Positions 1-7,970 of a stretch of 64,000 bases of DNA are shown piece by piece (within the stretch, counting starts at the first letter, position 1; each line of letters begins with the position of its first letter). The notes under the pieces are model-generated. The model worked only from the letters and a program-made list of their open reading frames with translations. It ran no database searches and was not told the origin of the DNA. The translations under genes were made by a program, and so were the position numbers. This stretch comes from Paraburkholderia solitsugae. Its GTDB lineage: Bacteria > Pseudomonadota > Gammaproteobacteria > Burkholderiales > Burkholderiaceae. Location of the stretch: contig NZ_WOEY01000021.1 in NCBI RefSeq assembly GCF_013177695.1, forward strand, positions 1-64,000, given 5' to 3'.

Positions 1-893
1 CACCTGCGCCGCCCATCCTGGGCAAGCCTTCGACGCCGACGGCGCCCATCGCGCCGCAGACCGCCATCGCCCGCAACAGAGGCAGCAATAGCAGTGGCAG
101 CAGCGCCAGCAACCTCGGCGATGACAGCGACAGCGACGATAGCTACGCTTTCACCAACCCGAAATCCGGCAAGAGCAACACGGTGCGTCTGTTGACCGTC
201 GCCATCGATCCGGGCCATGGCGGCGAAGACCCAGGCGCGATAGGCAGCTCGGGCACGTACGAGAAGCACGTCGCACTCGACATCGCGAAGAAGCTGCGCG
301 CGAAGATCGATGCGCAGCCAAACATGCGCGCCATGATGACGCGCGACGCCGACTTCTTCGTGCCGCTGAACGTGCGGGTGCAGAAGGCGCGGCGCGTGGG
401 TGCGGACCTGTTCGTGTCGATCCATGCGGACGCGTTCACCACACCGGATGCGAAGGGTTCGTCTGTGTTCGCCTTGTCGGAGCATGGTGCATCGAGCGCC
501 GCGGCGCGCTGGATGGCGAACAAGGAGAACTCGTCGGATCAGATCGGCGGGATCAATATCAAGTCCGCCGACGCCGCCGTCAACCGCGCGCTGTTCGATA
601 TGTCGACCACCGCGCAGATCCGCGATTCGATGCGCTACGGCAATTTCGTGCTGAACGAGATCGGCGGCATCAACAAGCTGCACAAGGGTTCGGTCGAACA
701 GGCCGGGTTTGCCGTGCTGAAAGCGCCGGACATTCCGTCGATCCTCGTGGAGACAGCCTTCATCAGCAACCCGGATGAGGAGCGCCGCCTAAACGACGAC
801 GCGTATCGGGAGAAGATGGCCGATGCGATCATGACCGGCATCAAGCGCTATTTCGCGGCGAATCCGCCGTTGGCGAAGAATCGCATGACCTGA
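1..893 (+). CDS. amiC: N-acetylmuramoyl-L-alanine amidase, AmiC type (5' end outside window)
   Basis: Periplasmic zinc amidase (Amidase_3) that cuts the bond between MurNAc and the stem peptide during daughter-cell separation. The reading frame is already open at the window edge, so the N-terminal signal and AMIN-like part are missing. What is visible starts with a Ser/Asp-rich linker, then the catalytic domain with IDPGHGGEDPGAIG (first zinc His), EKHV (zinc Glu), SIHADA (second zinc His) and the terminal ETAFISN with the catalytic Glu. An internal GTG at 183 is not a start, because the frame runs on upstream. The gene ends at TGA and is followed by a strong hairpin shared with the convergent exporter gene. 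The family is certain; AmiC rather than another Amidase_3 member is inferred from the linker and lineage. Confidence 0.93.
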   Translation, partial: PAPPILGKPSTPTAPIAPQTAIARNRGSNSSGSSASNLGDDSDSDDSYAFTNPKSGKSNTVRLLTVAIDPGHGGEDPGAIGSSGTYEKHVALDIAKKLRAKIDAQPNMRAMMTRDADFFVPLNVRVQKARRVGADLFVSIHADAFTTPDAKGSSVFALSEHGASSAAARWMANKENSSDQIGGINIKSADAAVNRALFDMSTTAQIRDSMRYGNFVLNEIGGINKLHKGSVEQAGFAVLKAPDIPSILVETAFISNPDEERRLNDDAYREKMADAIMTGIKRYFAANPPLAKNRMT

Positions 894-943
894 CGCCGCC
901 CGGCGTGACACTTGCGCCATGCCGGATCATGCCGGCAATAAAC

Positions 944-972
944 AAAACGGCCGCTCGATGCGGCCGTTTTTT
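944..972. terminator. bidirectional rho-independent terminator
   Basis: Perfect 11-bp inverted repeat (AAAACGGCCGC, 944-954, with its complement at 960-970) around a 5-base loop, followed by T residues. A/T runs flank both sides, so it can serve amiC on the plus strand and the convergent exporter gene on the minus strand. Confidence 0.85.
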
Positions 973-994
973 CTGCTTCACACTTAAGAGGCGC

Positions 995-1888
995 TCAACG
1001 CGCCAGTGAGAGCCGCTGCACGACCCAACCACCGAACACATTCACCGCCAACCCCGCCATCACCAGCAAGGCACCCACGATCTGCGCCGCCGACAACTGC
1101 TCGTCGAGAAACAGGGACGCCGACGCCAGTCCGACAATCGGCACTAGCAGCGAGAACGGCGCCACCTGGCTCGCCGGATAGCGCGACAGGAGCCGGCTCC
1201 ACAGGCCGTAGCCGATCAGCGTCGCGATAAACGCGAGGTACACGATGGCGAAAATCGACATCGCGCTGATCCCGGAAAGCGCCGCGACGATGCGCTGCGG
1301 TCCCTCGAACGCGTACGACAGCGCGAAAAACGGCAGCGGCGGAATCAGGCTGCCCCACACCACCAGCCCAACCAGATCGACCTTGCCGACCTTCTTCGTC
1401 ACGATGTTGCCGAGCGCCCACGAACACGCGGCGCACAGCGTGAGGACGAAACCGGCGAGCGTCATTGCGTGGCCGCCTTGCACGCCGATTACCGCGAGAC
1501 CGCCCGCCGCGATCAACAGACCGACGATGTTCGGCACGCGAAAACGCTCACGCAGAAACAGCGCCGCGAAAATCAGCGTGAAGAATGCCTGCGCCTGCAA
1601 TACGAGCGAAGCGAGCCCCGCCGGCATACCGACGTACATTGCCGAGAACAGGAAAGCGAACTGCCCGAACGAGATCGTCGCCCCGTACGCGAACAACCAG
1701 CGCCACGGCATCTGCGGCCGCTTGACGAAAAACACCGCCGGCACCGCGGCGAGCGCGAAACGCAGCGCGCCGAGCAGCATCGGCGGCACGCCATGCAGAC
1801 CCACCTTGATCACGACGAAATTGACGCCCCACGCAACCACGACCACCAGCGCGAGCAGCAGATCCCTGGGTGACATCCCGGTCTCCAT
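995..1888 (-). CDS. EamA/DMT-family inner-membrane exporter
   Basis: A 297-residue very hydrophobic protein with about ten predicted membrane segments arranged as two EamA repeats (roughly residues 8-140 and 150-290). The N-terminal repeat carries the typical AWGVNFVVIKVGL segment of EamA-like proteins related to the O-acetylserine/cysteine exporter. Members of this drug/metabolite transporter superfamily export amino acids or small metabolites, and the substrate cannot be read from sequence. Two Met codons sit close together at the N-terminus (1888 and 1876) and either could start it. It stands alone between the amiC terminator and vapC. Confidence 0.85.
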   Translation of the reverse strand: METGMSPRDLLLALVVVVAWGVNFVVIKVGLHGVPPMLLGALRFALAAVPAVFFVKRPQMPWRWLFAYGATISFGQFAFLFSAMYVGMPAGLASLVLQAQAFFTLIFAALFLRERFRVPNIVGLLIAAGGLAVIGVQGGHAMTLAGFVLTLCAACSWALGNIVTKKVGKVDLVGLVVWGSLIPPLPFFALSYAFEGPQRIVAALSGISAMSIFAIVYLAFIATLIGYGLWSRLLSRYPASQVAPFSLLVPIVGLASASLFLDEQLSAAQIVGALLVMAGLAVNVFGGWVVQRLSLAR

Positions 1889-1950
1889 TTGTTTGTTCGA
1901 ACCGGCAGTTTAGCGGACGCCGCGTCACTCGACAGTGCATTAAAACGTAG

Positions 1951-2352
1951 TTAGCCGTTCAGCCAGTTTTCCACGCGCAGCCCCGGATACGCGGCGAAGT
2001 CACGTTCGTTGTTGGTCACCAGCACCACGCCGAGCGCCACGGCATGCGCTGCGATCAGCTTGTCGAGTTGATCCTTCTTACGCTCACGCGTCGCCTCGCG
2101 AATCGGACCATACGCGCTGGCTGCCGCACTGTCGAACGGCATGACCAGAATGTCTTCGGCGAGTGCCGCCAGGTTACGGCGCTCGCGCGCACGGTTCGCC
2201 GATACCGCCACGCCGTATTCCAGTTCCGCAAAGGTAATGGCAGACATCACCACATCGCCGACGAAACATTCCGCAAAGCGTTTCGCAACCTGTTCCGGTT
2301 GATTCTTCATCAGGTAGAGGCAGATATTCGTGTCGAGCATGTAGCGCGGCAT
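1951..2352 (-). CDS. vapC: VapC-type PIN-domain ribonuclease toxin
   Basis: A 133-residue PIN-domain protein of the type II VapC family, which cleaves RNA (often initiator tRNA or rRNA loops) when not bound by its antitoxin. The acidic metal-binding residues are recognisable: D7 in MLDTNI, E43 in FAELEYG, D97 in the DKLIAAHA segment and D118 in TNNERDF. The length is normal and the active site looks intact, so the toxin is probably functional. Its ATG overlaps the TAA of the upstream antitoxin gene by one base (TAATG), which implies coupled translation. Confidence 0.92.
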   Translation of the reverse strand: MPRYMLDTNICLYLMKNQPEQVAKRFAECFVGDVVMSAITFAELEYGVAVSANRARERRNLAALAEDILVMPFDSAAASAYGPIREATRERKKDQLDKLIAAHAVALGVVLVTNNERDFAAYPGLRVENWLNG

Positions 2353-2585
2353 TACAAATCCTCGCGCTCGGCCTGCTCGTGATCTCCACGTCCTTCGGAC
2401 ATGAAGTCTGGCCCGAATTTGCCGAATTTCTTGAGCACGCCAGTCAGTGGACGCCGGGTTGGACGGATCCGCAATTCTTCGCCAACTCGTTCGATTTCAA
2501 CCTCGACGTCGGCGCGGTCGAATGCCAATTCGGCTGGAATACGCACCGCTTGCGAATTGCCGTTGCGAAAGACTTTGGTGAGCAT
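2352..2585 (-). CDS. vapB: VapB-type antitoxin (AbrB/SpoVT-like)
   Basis: A 77-residue antitoxin with an N-terminal swapped-hairpin AbrB-like DNA-binding domain (KVFRNGNSQAVRIP motif) and a charged C-terminal tail (residues about 50-77) expected to wrap the VapC active site. The start is ATG at 2585, chosen because AGGAG sits just upstream and the AbrB motif begins at once. In-frame upstream codons to 2672 lie in the promoter region. VapB and the VapBC complex normally repress their own promoter. Confidence 0.9.
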   Translation of the reverse strand: MLTKVFRNGNSQAVRIPAELAFDRADVEVEIERVGEELRIRPTRRPLTGVLKKFGKFGPDFMSEGRGDHEQAEREDL

Positions 2586-2603
2586 GCTGAACTCCTGTTG
2601 CGG

Positions 2604-2662
2604 ATGTACGCTGTATGTACGAGTTAATACTATAGCCATCCACACTGTCAATGTAAATACAT
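2604..2662 (-). promoter_or_regulatory. vapBC promoter with palindromic operator candidates
   Basis: Read on the minus strand, a perfect TTGACA (2646-2651) is followed 16 bases later by TATTAA (2624-2629), placing transcription just upstream of vapB. A perfect inverted repeat ATGTA-AA-TACAT lies at 2651-2662 against the -35 box, and two ATGTAC copies occur at 2604-2609 and 2615-2620 downstream of the -10. This is the usual layout for VapB autoregulation; binding itself is inferred. Confidence 0.6.
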
Positions 2663-2758
2663 GTGTGTACATAGCGCGCAGAATGCGGGCGTAGCCTCAA
2701 CCGCAGTAGAATCATCCATCAAGCAAAATCCAACCCACCCTTTCAGCCGAGCCTGCCC

Positions 2759-3634
2759 ATGTCTTCCTCGATCAAAGCAGTCCTCAAGCCGCATCTGCGC
2801 GATGTCGGCAGTCTCACCGTGCGGCGCGTGCTGCCGGCCATGGCGGCGCGCCTGATCGGCCCGTTCATCTTCTTCGACCACATGGGCCCCGCCACGCTCG
2901 AACCCGGCGTCGGGCTCGACGTGCGTCCGCACCCACATATCGGCCTCGCAACCGTCACGTATCTGTTCGAAGGCTCGATCACGCATCGCGACAGCCTCGG
3001 CTCCGAGCAGAAGATCGTCCCGGGCGACGTCAACTGGATGACGGCGGGCCGCGGCATCGTCCATTCCGAGCGCTCGCCGGCCGAAGACCGCGCGAGCGGC
3101 CAGACCATACACGGCATCCAGACCTGGGTCGCGCTGCCGCTCGACGACGAAGACATCGAACCGTCCTTCTCGCATCACGCGGCCGACACGCTGCCGGTGG
3201 TCGAGCGCAACGGCGTCACGCTGCGCGTGATCGCGGGCACGGCGTTCGGCGAAACCTCGCCGGTCGCAACCTTTTCCGGCACGCTCTACGTGGCTGCGGA
3301 GTTCGCCCCGGGCGGCGCGTTCGCACTCGAACCGGAACATGAGGAACGCGGGGTCTATCTGGTGGACGGCGATCTGGAAATCGACGGCACACCGCTCGAA
3401 GTAGGTCAGATGGCCGTGCTCGCGCTCGACGAAACCGTCACGCTTGCCAGCACCCACGGCGCGCGCGTGATGCTGCTCGGTGGCGAGAAGCTGGATGGCG
3501 AGCGCTTTATCGAATGGAACTTCGTCGCCAGCTCGCGCGAGAAGATCGAAGCCGCGAAGCTGGCGTGGACCAATCAGGAGATGGGCAAGGTGCCGGGTGA
3601 AACCGAATGGATTCCGCTGCCGACAAAAAAATAA
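2759..3634 (+). CDS. pirin-family bicupin protein
   Basis: A 291-residue double-stranded beta-helix (bicupin) protein. The N-terminal cupin carries the full pirin metal set: H58 and H60 in RPHPHIGL, and H102 and E104 in GIVHSE. Bacterial pirins have been linked to quercetin 2,3-dioxygenase activity, pyruvate dehydrogenase regulation or stress responses, so the role here is open. The start at 2759 gives the usual MSSS N-terminus; no strong ribosome site is seen. It is monocistronic, 97 bp ahead of the thioredoxin gene. Confidence 0.9.
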   Translation: MSSSIKAVLKPHLRDVGSLTVRRVLPAMAARLIGPFIFFDHMGPATLEPGVGLDVRPHPHIGLATVTYLFEGSITHRDSLGSEQKIVPGDVNWMTAGRGIVHSERSPAEDRASGQTIHGIQTWVALPLDDEDIEPSFSHHAADTLPVVERNGVTLRVIAGTAFGETSPVATFSGTLYVAAEFAPGGAFALEPEHEERGVYLVDGDLEIDGTPLEVGQMAVLALDETVTLASTHGARVMLLGGEKLDGERFIEWNFVASSREKIEAAKLAWTNQEMGKVPGETEWIPLPTKK

Positions 3635-3731
3635 GCGCGAATCAGAGCAAGTAAAAGTGAGCGCGCGGCGCATTGAATTCGCCGCGCCCGGCCCCACCTA
3701 GCCAACCAACCCTTTTATCGACGAGGACGCA

Positions 3732-4580
3732 ATGGACACCACGCTGGCCACTTTCGAACAGGACGTCATCGCGGCGTCGACACTGGCCCCTGTGCTGGTC
3801 GATTTCTGGGCGCCATGGTGCGGCCCCTGCAAGACGCTCGGCCCGATGCTGGAAAAACTCGAAGCCGAAGCCGCCGGCAAATGGAAGCTGGTGAAGGTGA
3901 ACGTCGACGAGAACCAGGAATTGGCCGGACACTTCCAGGTGCGCAGCATTCCGCACGTCATGGCGTTTGCCGACGGCCAGCCGGTCGATCAATTCGTCGG
4001 CGTGCTGCCGGAAGGCCAGTTGCGCGAGTTTATCGAGCGCCTCGTCCCGCAAGGCGCGGACGCGGCACGTATTGACGCGCAAGCCGCGCGGGCCGAAGGC
4101 CGTCGTGACGATGCCTACAATGCGCTGCAAGCCGCGCTCGCCTACGACCCGGGCTTCGACGAAGCGCGCATGGACCTCATCGAAATGCTGCTCGAAGATC
4201 ACCGCATCGACGAAGCGCGCAATGAAGTCGACTTGCTGTCGCCGAAAACCACGCAAGGCATCGACGCGCGCTTCAACGCGATCAAGACCCGGCTCGACGC
4301 GGTGGACGCGGCGGCTGATCTGCCGCCCACGGATGCACTCGAAGCTAAAGTCGCCGCGAATCCGGACGATCTCGAAGCACGCTTCGATCTGGCTAGCGCG
4401 CTCATCGCCCGCCGCAAATACGAAGGCGCGCTCGAGCATCTGCTAGCCATCGTGCAACGCGACCGCACGTTCCGCGACGACATCGGCCGAAAAACGATGC
4501 TGTCGGTGTTCGATCTTGCCGCGCATCAGCCGGAGCTGGTGTCGCAATGGCGGCGCAAGCTGAGCGCGTTGTTGTTCTAA
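3732..4580 (+). CDS. cnoX: thioredoxin-TPR co-chaperone, CnoX/YbbN-like
   Basis: A 282-residue two-domain protein. Residues about 5-110 form a thioredoxin fold with the redox-active WCGPCK motif, and residues about 115-280 are alpha-helical TPR-like repeats, as in E. coli CnoX (YbbN), which holds oxidised clients and hands them to GroEL or DnaK. The intact CGPC implies real thiol-disulfide activity, unlike E. coli YbbN, which has a degenerate site. GAGGACGC precedes the ATG at 3732. The gene is monocistronic and convergent with tcdA. Confidence 0.88.
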   Translation: MDTTLATFEQDVIAASTLAPVLVDFWAPWCGPCKTLGPMLEKLEAEAAGKWKLVKVNVDENQELAGHFQVRSIPHVMAFADGQPVDQFVGVLPEGQLREFIERLVPQGADAARIDAQAARAEGRRDDAYNALQAALAYDPGFDEARMDLIEMLLEDHRIDEARNEVDLLSPKTTQGIDARFNAIKTRLDAVDAAADLPPTDALEAKVAANPDDLEARFDLASALIARRKYEGALEHLLAIVQRDRTFRDDIGRKTMLSVFDLAAHQPELVSQWRRKLSALLF

Positions 4581-4736
4581 TCGGTACTGTGTTCAGGTGC
4601 GGCGTGGCAGCCGCGCCTGAATGCACTGCGGCATAATGCCCTGCGACACGCTCGTGTCTTTATTGCCTTCCTGCTTTACCGCCTCACAGCCTCACCGCAC
4701 ACCTGCCCGGCTCCCGGCTTTAAACGCCCTATCGCT

Positions 4737-5594
4737 TCAACCCGCCGCCTGCTTCGCTAACGCCCGCAACACATGCGCGGCAGCGGCAAAGCCGAAGCTC
4801 GCGGTCACGCACACACTCGAACCAAACCCCGCACAGTTCAAACCGACCGGTCCCGTATGACCCGGTGACGTCGTGACGTGCTCCGCTTCCTCGTCGATAT
4901 CGCAGACGGCAGCTTCCGGATAGATCAACGGCTCGTCGGAATACACCGCGCTCACCTTGAACTTCGCCTTCGGACCACGCGGAAAACCATGCTGTTTGCG
5001 CAACTGCCCGCGAACTTTCGACAGCAACGGGTCCTGGATGGTCAACGCGAGATCGTCGATCCGAATGCGCGTCGGGTCCAACTGGCCACCCGCACCACCT
5101 ACCGTAATCAACGGTTGCTTCTTCTCGACGCACCACGCGATCAACGCGGTCTTGGTGCGCACGCTGTCGATCGCATCGATCACATAATCGAACCCACCGC
5201 CGAGCGTCGCCGCGAAATTGTCCGGCTCGACGAAGTCTTCAACCAGCCGCACGTCGCAGAACGGATTGATTGCCGCGATGCGTTCCGCCATCGCCTCGAC
5301 CTTCGGTTTTCCGTAGTTACCGTCCAGCGCGTGGATCTGGCGGTTAGTGTTGCTCTCGGCAACATTGTCGAGATCAATCAAGGTCAGCGTGCCGACCGCG
5401 CTGCGCGCCAACGCCTCCGCCACCCACGAGCCGACCCCGCCGATGCCGATCACGGCGACGTGTGCGCCTTCGAACGCAGCAAGCGCCGGCGCCCCGTACA
5501 GACGGGCAACGCCGCCGAAGCGCCGCGCGCGGTCGGCGGTTTCACTCCCGTCGAGGCTGGTAGTAAGATCGGAAGGCGCAGTAGTGCTGGACAT
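4737..5594 (-). CDS. tcdA: tRNA threonylcarbamoyladenosine dehydratase
   Basis: A 285-residue E1-like enzyme (ThiF/MoeB superfamily; TcdA, formerly CsdL/YgdL) that cyclises the t6A37 base of ANN-decoding tRNAs to ct6A using ATP. The nucleotide-binding GIGGVGSW motif, the following LIDLDNVAESNTNRQ and the FDYVIDAIDSV segment are all present. The start chosen is ATG 5594; a TTG nine codons earlier is less likely. The window also holds sua5 (56.9 kb), which makes the threonylcarbamoyl-AMP precursor of the same modification. Confidence 0.9.
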   Translation of the reverse strand: MSSTTAPSDLTTSLDGSETADRARRFGGVARLYGAPALAAFEGAHVAVIGIGGVGSWVAEALARSAVGTLTLIDLDNVAESNTNRQIHALDGNYGKPKVEAMAERIAAINPFCDVRLVEDFVEPDNFAATLGGGFDYVIDAIDSVRTKTALIAWCVEKKQPLITVGGAGGQLDPTRIRIDDLALTIQDPLLSKVRGQLRKQHGFPRGPKAKFKVSAVYSDEPLIYPEAAVCDIDEEAEHVTTSPGHTGPVGLNCAGFGSSVCVTASFGFAAAAHVLRALAKQAAG

Positions 5595-5867
5595 GGTGGA
5601 AGGCTCGTTCAAAGCAGGCAAAACACAAAGTGATGAAAACGCTCGGGCACGCTCAGGCGTTCGCAGCCCGTATTTTGCCTGATCGCGTCAATCCACATGA
5701 CCACACCGACCTGGAGGCACGAATGGCATGAACGGCACAAACGGCACAAACCGCCGCTAAAGTGATGGCGTGCATATCCACACAGCGCGGCGGGCCTTGA
5801 TCTGGTCGCGGGCAAAATAATCACGCGTTGGCTATACTGATTAGAACTGAAGCGTTCGCATAAGAAC

Positions 5868-6509
5868 ATGACCTCACTCGCCGAACTTCGAAAAAACTAT
5901 TCGCTGGGTTCTTTGGACGTTGCCGATATCAACCGCAACCCGTTTCGTCAATTCGACACGTGGTTTAAGCAAGCGGTCGACGCCCAACTGCCCGAACCGA
6001 ATACCATGACGCTGGCCACGGTCGACTCGCGCGGCCGGCCGTCGGCGCGCATCGTGCTGATCAAAGGCGTCGATGAGCGGGGCTTTGTGTTCTTCACCAA
6101 TTACGAAAGCCGCAAGGGCCGCGAACTGGCCGCCAATCCCTACGCGAGCCTGCTGTTCTACTGGATCGAACTCGAACGCCAGGTGCGCGTCGAAGGCCGC
6201 ATCGTCAAAACCAGCGCCGAAGAAAGCGATACGTATTTCGCGTCGCGCCCGCTCGGTTCACGCATCGGCGCGTGGGCATCCAATCAAAGTCAGGTAATTG
6301 AAAGCCGTTCGCAGCTCGAAACACGCGAACGGGAGATCATCCTGCAATACGGTGACCAACCGCCGCGCCCACCGCACTGGGGCGGCTATCGTTTGGTACC
6401 CGACGCAATCGAATTCTGGCAGGGCCGGCCGTCGCGTCTGCACGACCGCTTGCTCTACACGCGTTCAAGCGAAAACAGCGACTGGCTAATCTCCCGCCTA
6501 TCGCCTTGA
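5868..6509 (+). CDS. pdxH: pyridoxamine/pyridoxine 5'-phosphate oxidase
   Basis: A 213-residue FMN-dependent oxidase that makes pyridoxal 5'-phosphate from PNP or PMP in the salvage and de novo B6 pathways. The sequence has the N-terminal FMN-binding barrel ([18 protein letters not shown]), the [12 protein letters not shown] segment and the C-terminal family signature around residues 170-213 ([13 protein letters not shown], ending in RLSP), all typical of complete PdxH. Length is normal. It lies 141 bp upstream of the CFA synthase gene. Confidence 0.95.
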   Translation: MTSLAELRKNYSLGSLDVADINRNPFRQFDTWFKQAVDAQLPEPNTMTLATVDSRGRPSARIVLIKGVDERGFVFFTNYESRKGRELAANPYASLLFYWIELERQVRVEGRIVKTSAEESDTYFASRPLGSRIGAWASNQSQVIESRSQLETREREIILQYGDQPPRPPHWGGYRLVPDAIEFWQGRPSRLHDRLLYTRSSENSDWLISRLSP

Positions 6510-6650
6510 ACCGGAAAACAACATCGTACGCGCGTTGCCAACGCAGTAGCGCGCGCCGGTCGGACTGCGTCTCGCGGCATGGGAGTTGCGCCGCAGGGAG
6601 CCGCAATCCACACAGGCTTTGCTTTAATTCAACGAACACGGAGAGATCAC

Positions 6651-7865
6651 ATGTTCTGGGAGAAAAAGCTGGCGCAGTGGGTGGAAGAGGTAAAAACCAA
6701 GGCTAACCTGCCAGCACGCCTTGTGCTGTGGGACGGTCAGCAACATGACTTCGGGCAGTTCGCCGCGCCTCGGGTCACGCTACATGTCAAAAGCGCTACG
6801 GCGCTGCCTTATCTGCTCGAACCGAGCCTGGACAATCTCGGCGAGGCGTACGTAAAGGGCAAGATCGACATCGAAGGCAAGCTGTCGGACATCATCAACA
6901 TCAGCTATCAGCTGGCGCGCAACACCGTCACCAGCGCGAGCAAGCTGGCGCGCGTACGGCGCTACTTCCAGCACTCGAAGTCGTCGGACAAGAAGGCCAT
7001 TCAGTATCACTACGACGTCTCGAACGAGTTTTACAAGCTGTGGCTCGACGAGAACATGGTGTACTCGTGTGCGTACTTCGAGAATGGCGATGAGGACCTC
7101 GCCACCGCGCAGATCAAGAAGATCGACCACATTCTCACCAAGATCCAGGTGCAACCCGGGCAGCATCTGCTCGATATCGGCTGCGGCTGGGGCGCGCTCG
7201 TCTTGCGCGCAGCGCAAAAGTTCGGCGCAAAGTGCGTCGGCGTGACGCTGTCGCAGAACCAGTTCGATCTCGCTACCGCACGCGTGAAAGCCGCGGGACT
7301 GGAAAACCAGATCGAGATTCGTCTGCAGGACTATCGCGACATCAACGGGCAGTTCGACCGTATTACCAGCGTCGGCATGTTCGAGCACGTCGGCCGCAAG
7401 AATCTGCCGGGCTACTTCCAGAAGATTCACGATCTGCTCGCCGACGACGGTGTCGCCATGAATCACGGCATCACGTCGAGCGATTCGGACAGCGGCGAAA
7501 CCGCGCTCGGCGGCGGCGAATTCATCGACCGCTATGTCTTTCCGGATGGCGAGCTGCCGCACATCAGCCTCGCGCTCGAAGCCATGCAGCGCGGCGGGCT
7601 TGAAGCGGTTGACGTCGAAAGCCTGCGCCGTCACTACGCACAAACACTGGACATCTGGGCGGAAAACTTCGAGGCGCATGCGGACGAAGCCCGCAAGCTG
7701 GTCGACGACGAAAAATTCCGCATCTGGCGCGTGTACCTCGCCGGTTGCGCGTACGCGTTCGAAAACGACGACGTCTCGATCTTCCAGGTGGTCTGCCGTA
7801 AAGCCGGCCGCAGCGCAAAGACCTTGCCGTGGTCGCGCCACTATATGTACGACAAAACGTTGTGA
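6651..7865 (+). CDS. cfa: cyclopropane-fatty-acyl-phospholipid synthase family methyltransferase
   Basis: A 404-residue SAM-dependent enzyme of the CFA synthase family, which adds a methylene bridge to cis-unsaturated acyl chains of membrane phospholipids, usually in stationary phase or acid stress. The SAM-binding loop LLDIGCGWG is at residues 173-181, followed by the family segments MFEHVGRKNLPGYF and YVFPDGELPHIS. The start is ATG 6651 because GGAGAGATCAC precedes it and MFWEKKL begins the conserved N-terminal domain. Several CFA paralogs exist in Burkholderiales, so this may not be the main Cfa. Confidence 0.88.
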   Translation: MFWEKKLAQWVEEVKTKANLPARLVLWDGQQHDFGQFAAPRVTLHVKSATALPYLLEPSLDNLGEAYVKGKIDIEGKLSDIINISYQLARNTVTSASKLARVRRYFQHSKSSDKKAIQYHYDVSNEFYKLWLDENMVYSCAYFENGDEDLATAQIKKIDHILTKIQVQPGQHLLDIGCGWGALVLRAAQKFGAKCVGVTLSQNQFDLATARVKAAGLENQIEIRLQDYRDINGQFDRITSVGMFEHVGRKNLPGYFQKIHDLLADDGVAMNHGITSSDSDSGETALGGGEFIDRYVFPDGELPHISLALEAMQRGGLEAVDVESLRRHYAQTLDIWAENFEAHADEARKLVDDEKFRIWRVYLAGCAYAFENDDVSIFQVVCRKAGRSAKTLPWSRHYMYDKTL

Positions 7866-7970
7866 TACGGTTGCGCCGTGGCGATGATGTGCCGTCGCTG
7901 CGTGCCGGGGCTGCTTGCATTACCGGGCGGGCCGACGCGGCGCTAACCTTAAACAGCAGGTCGAACATCG

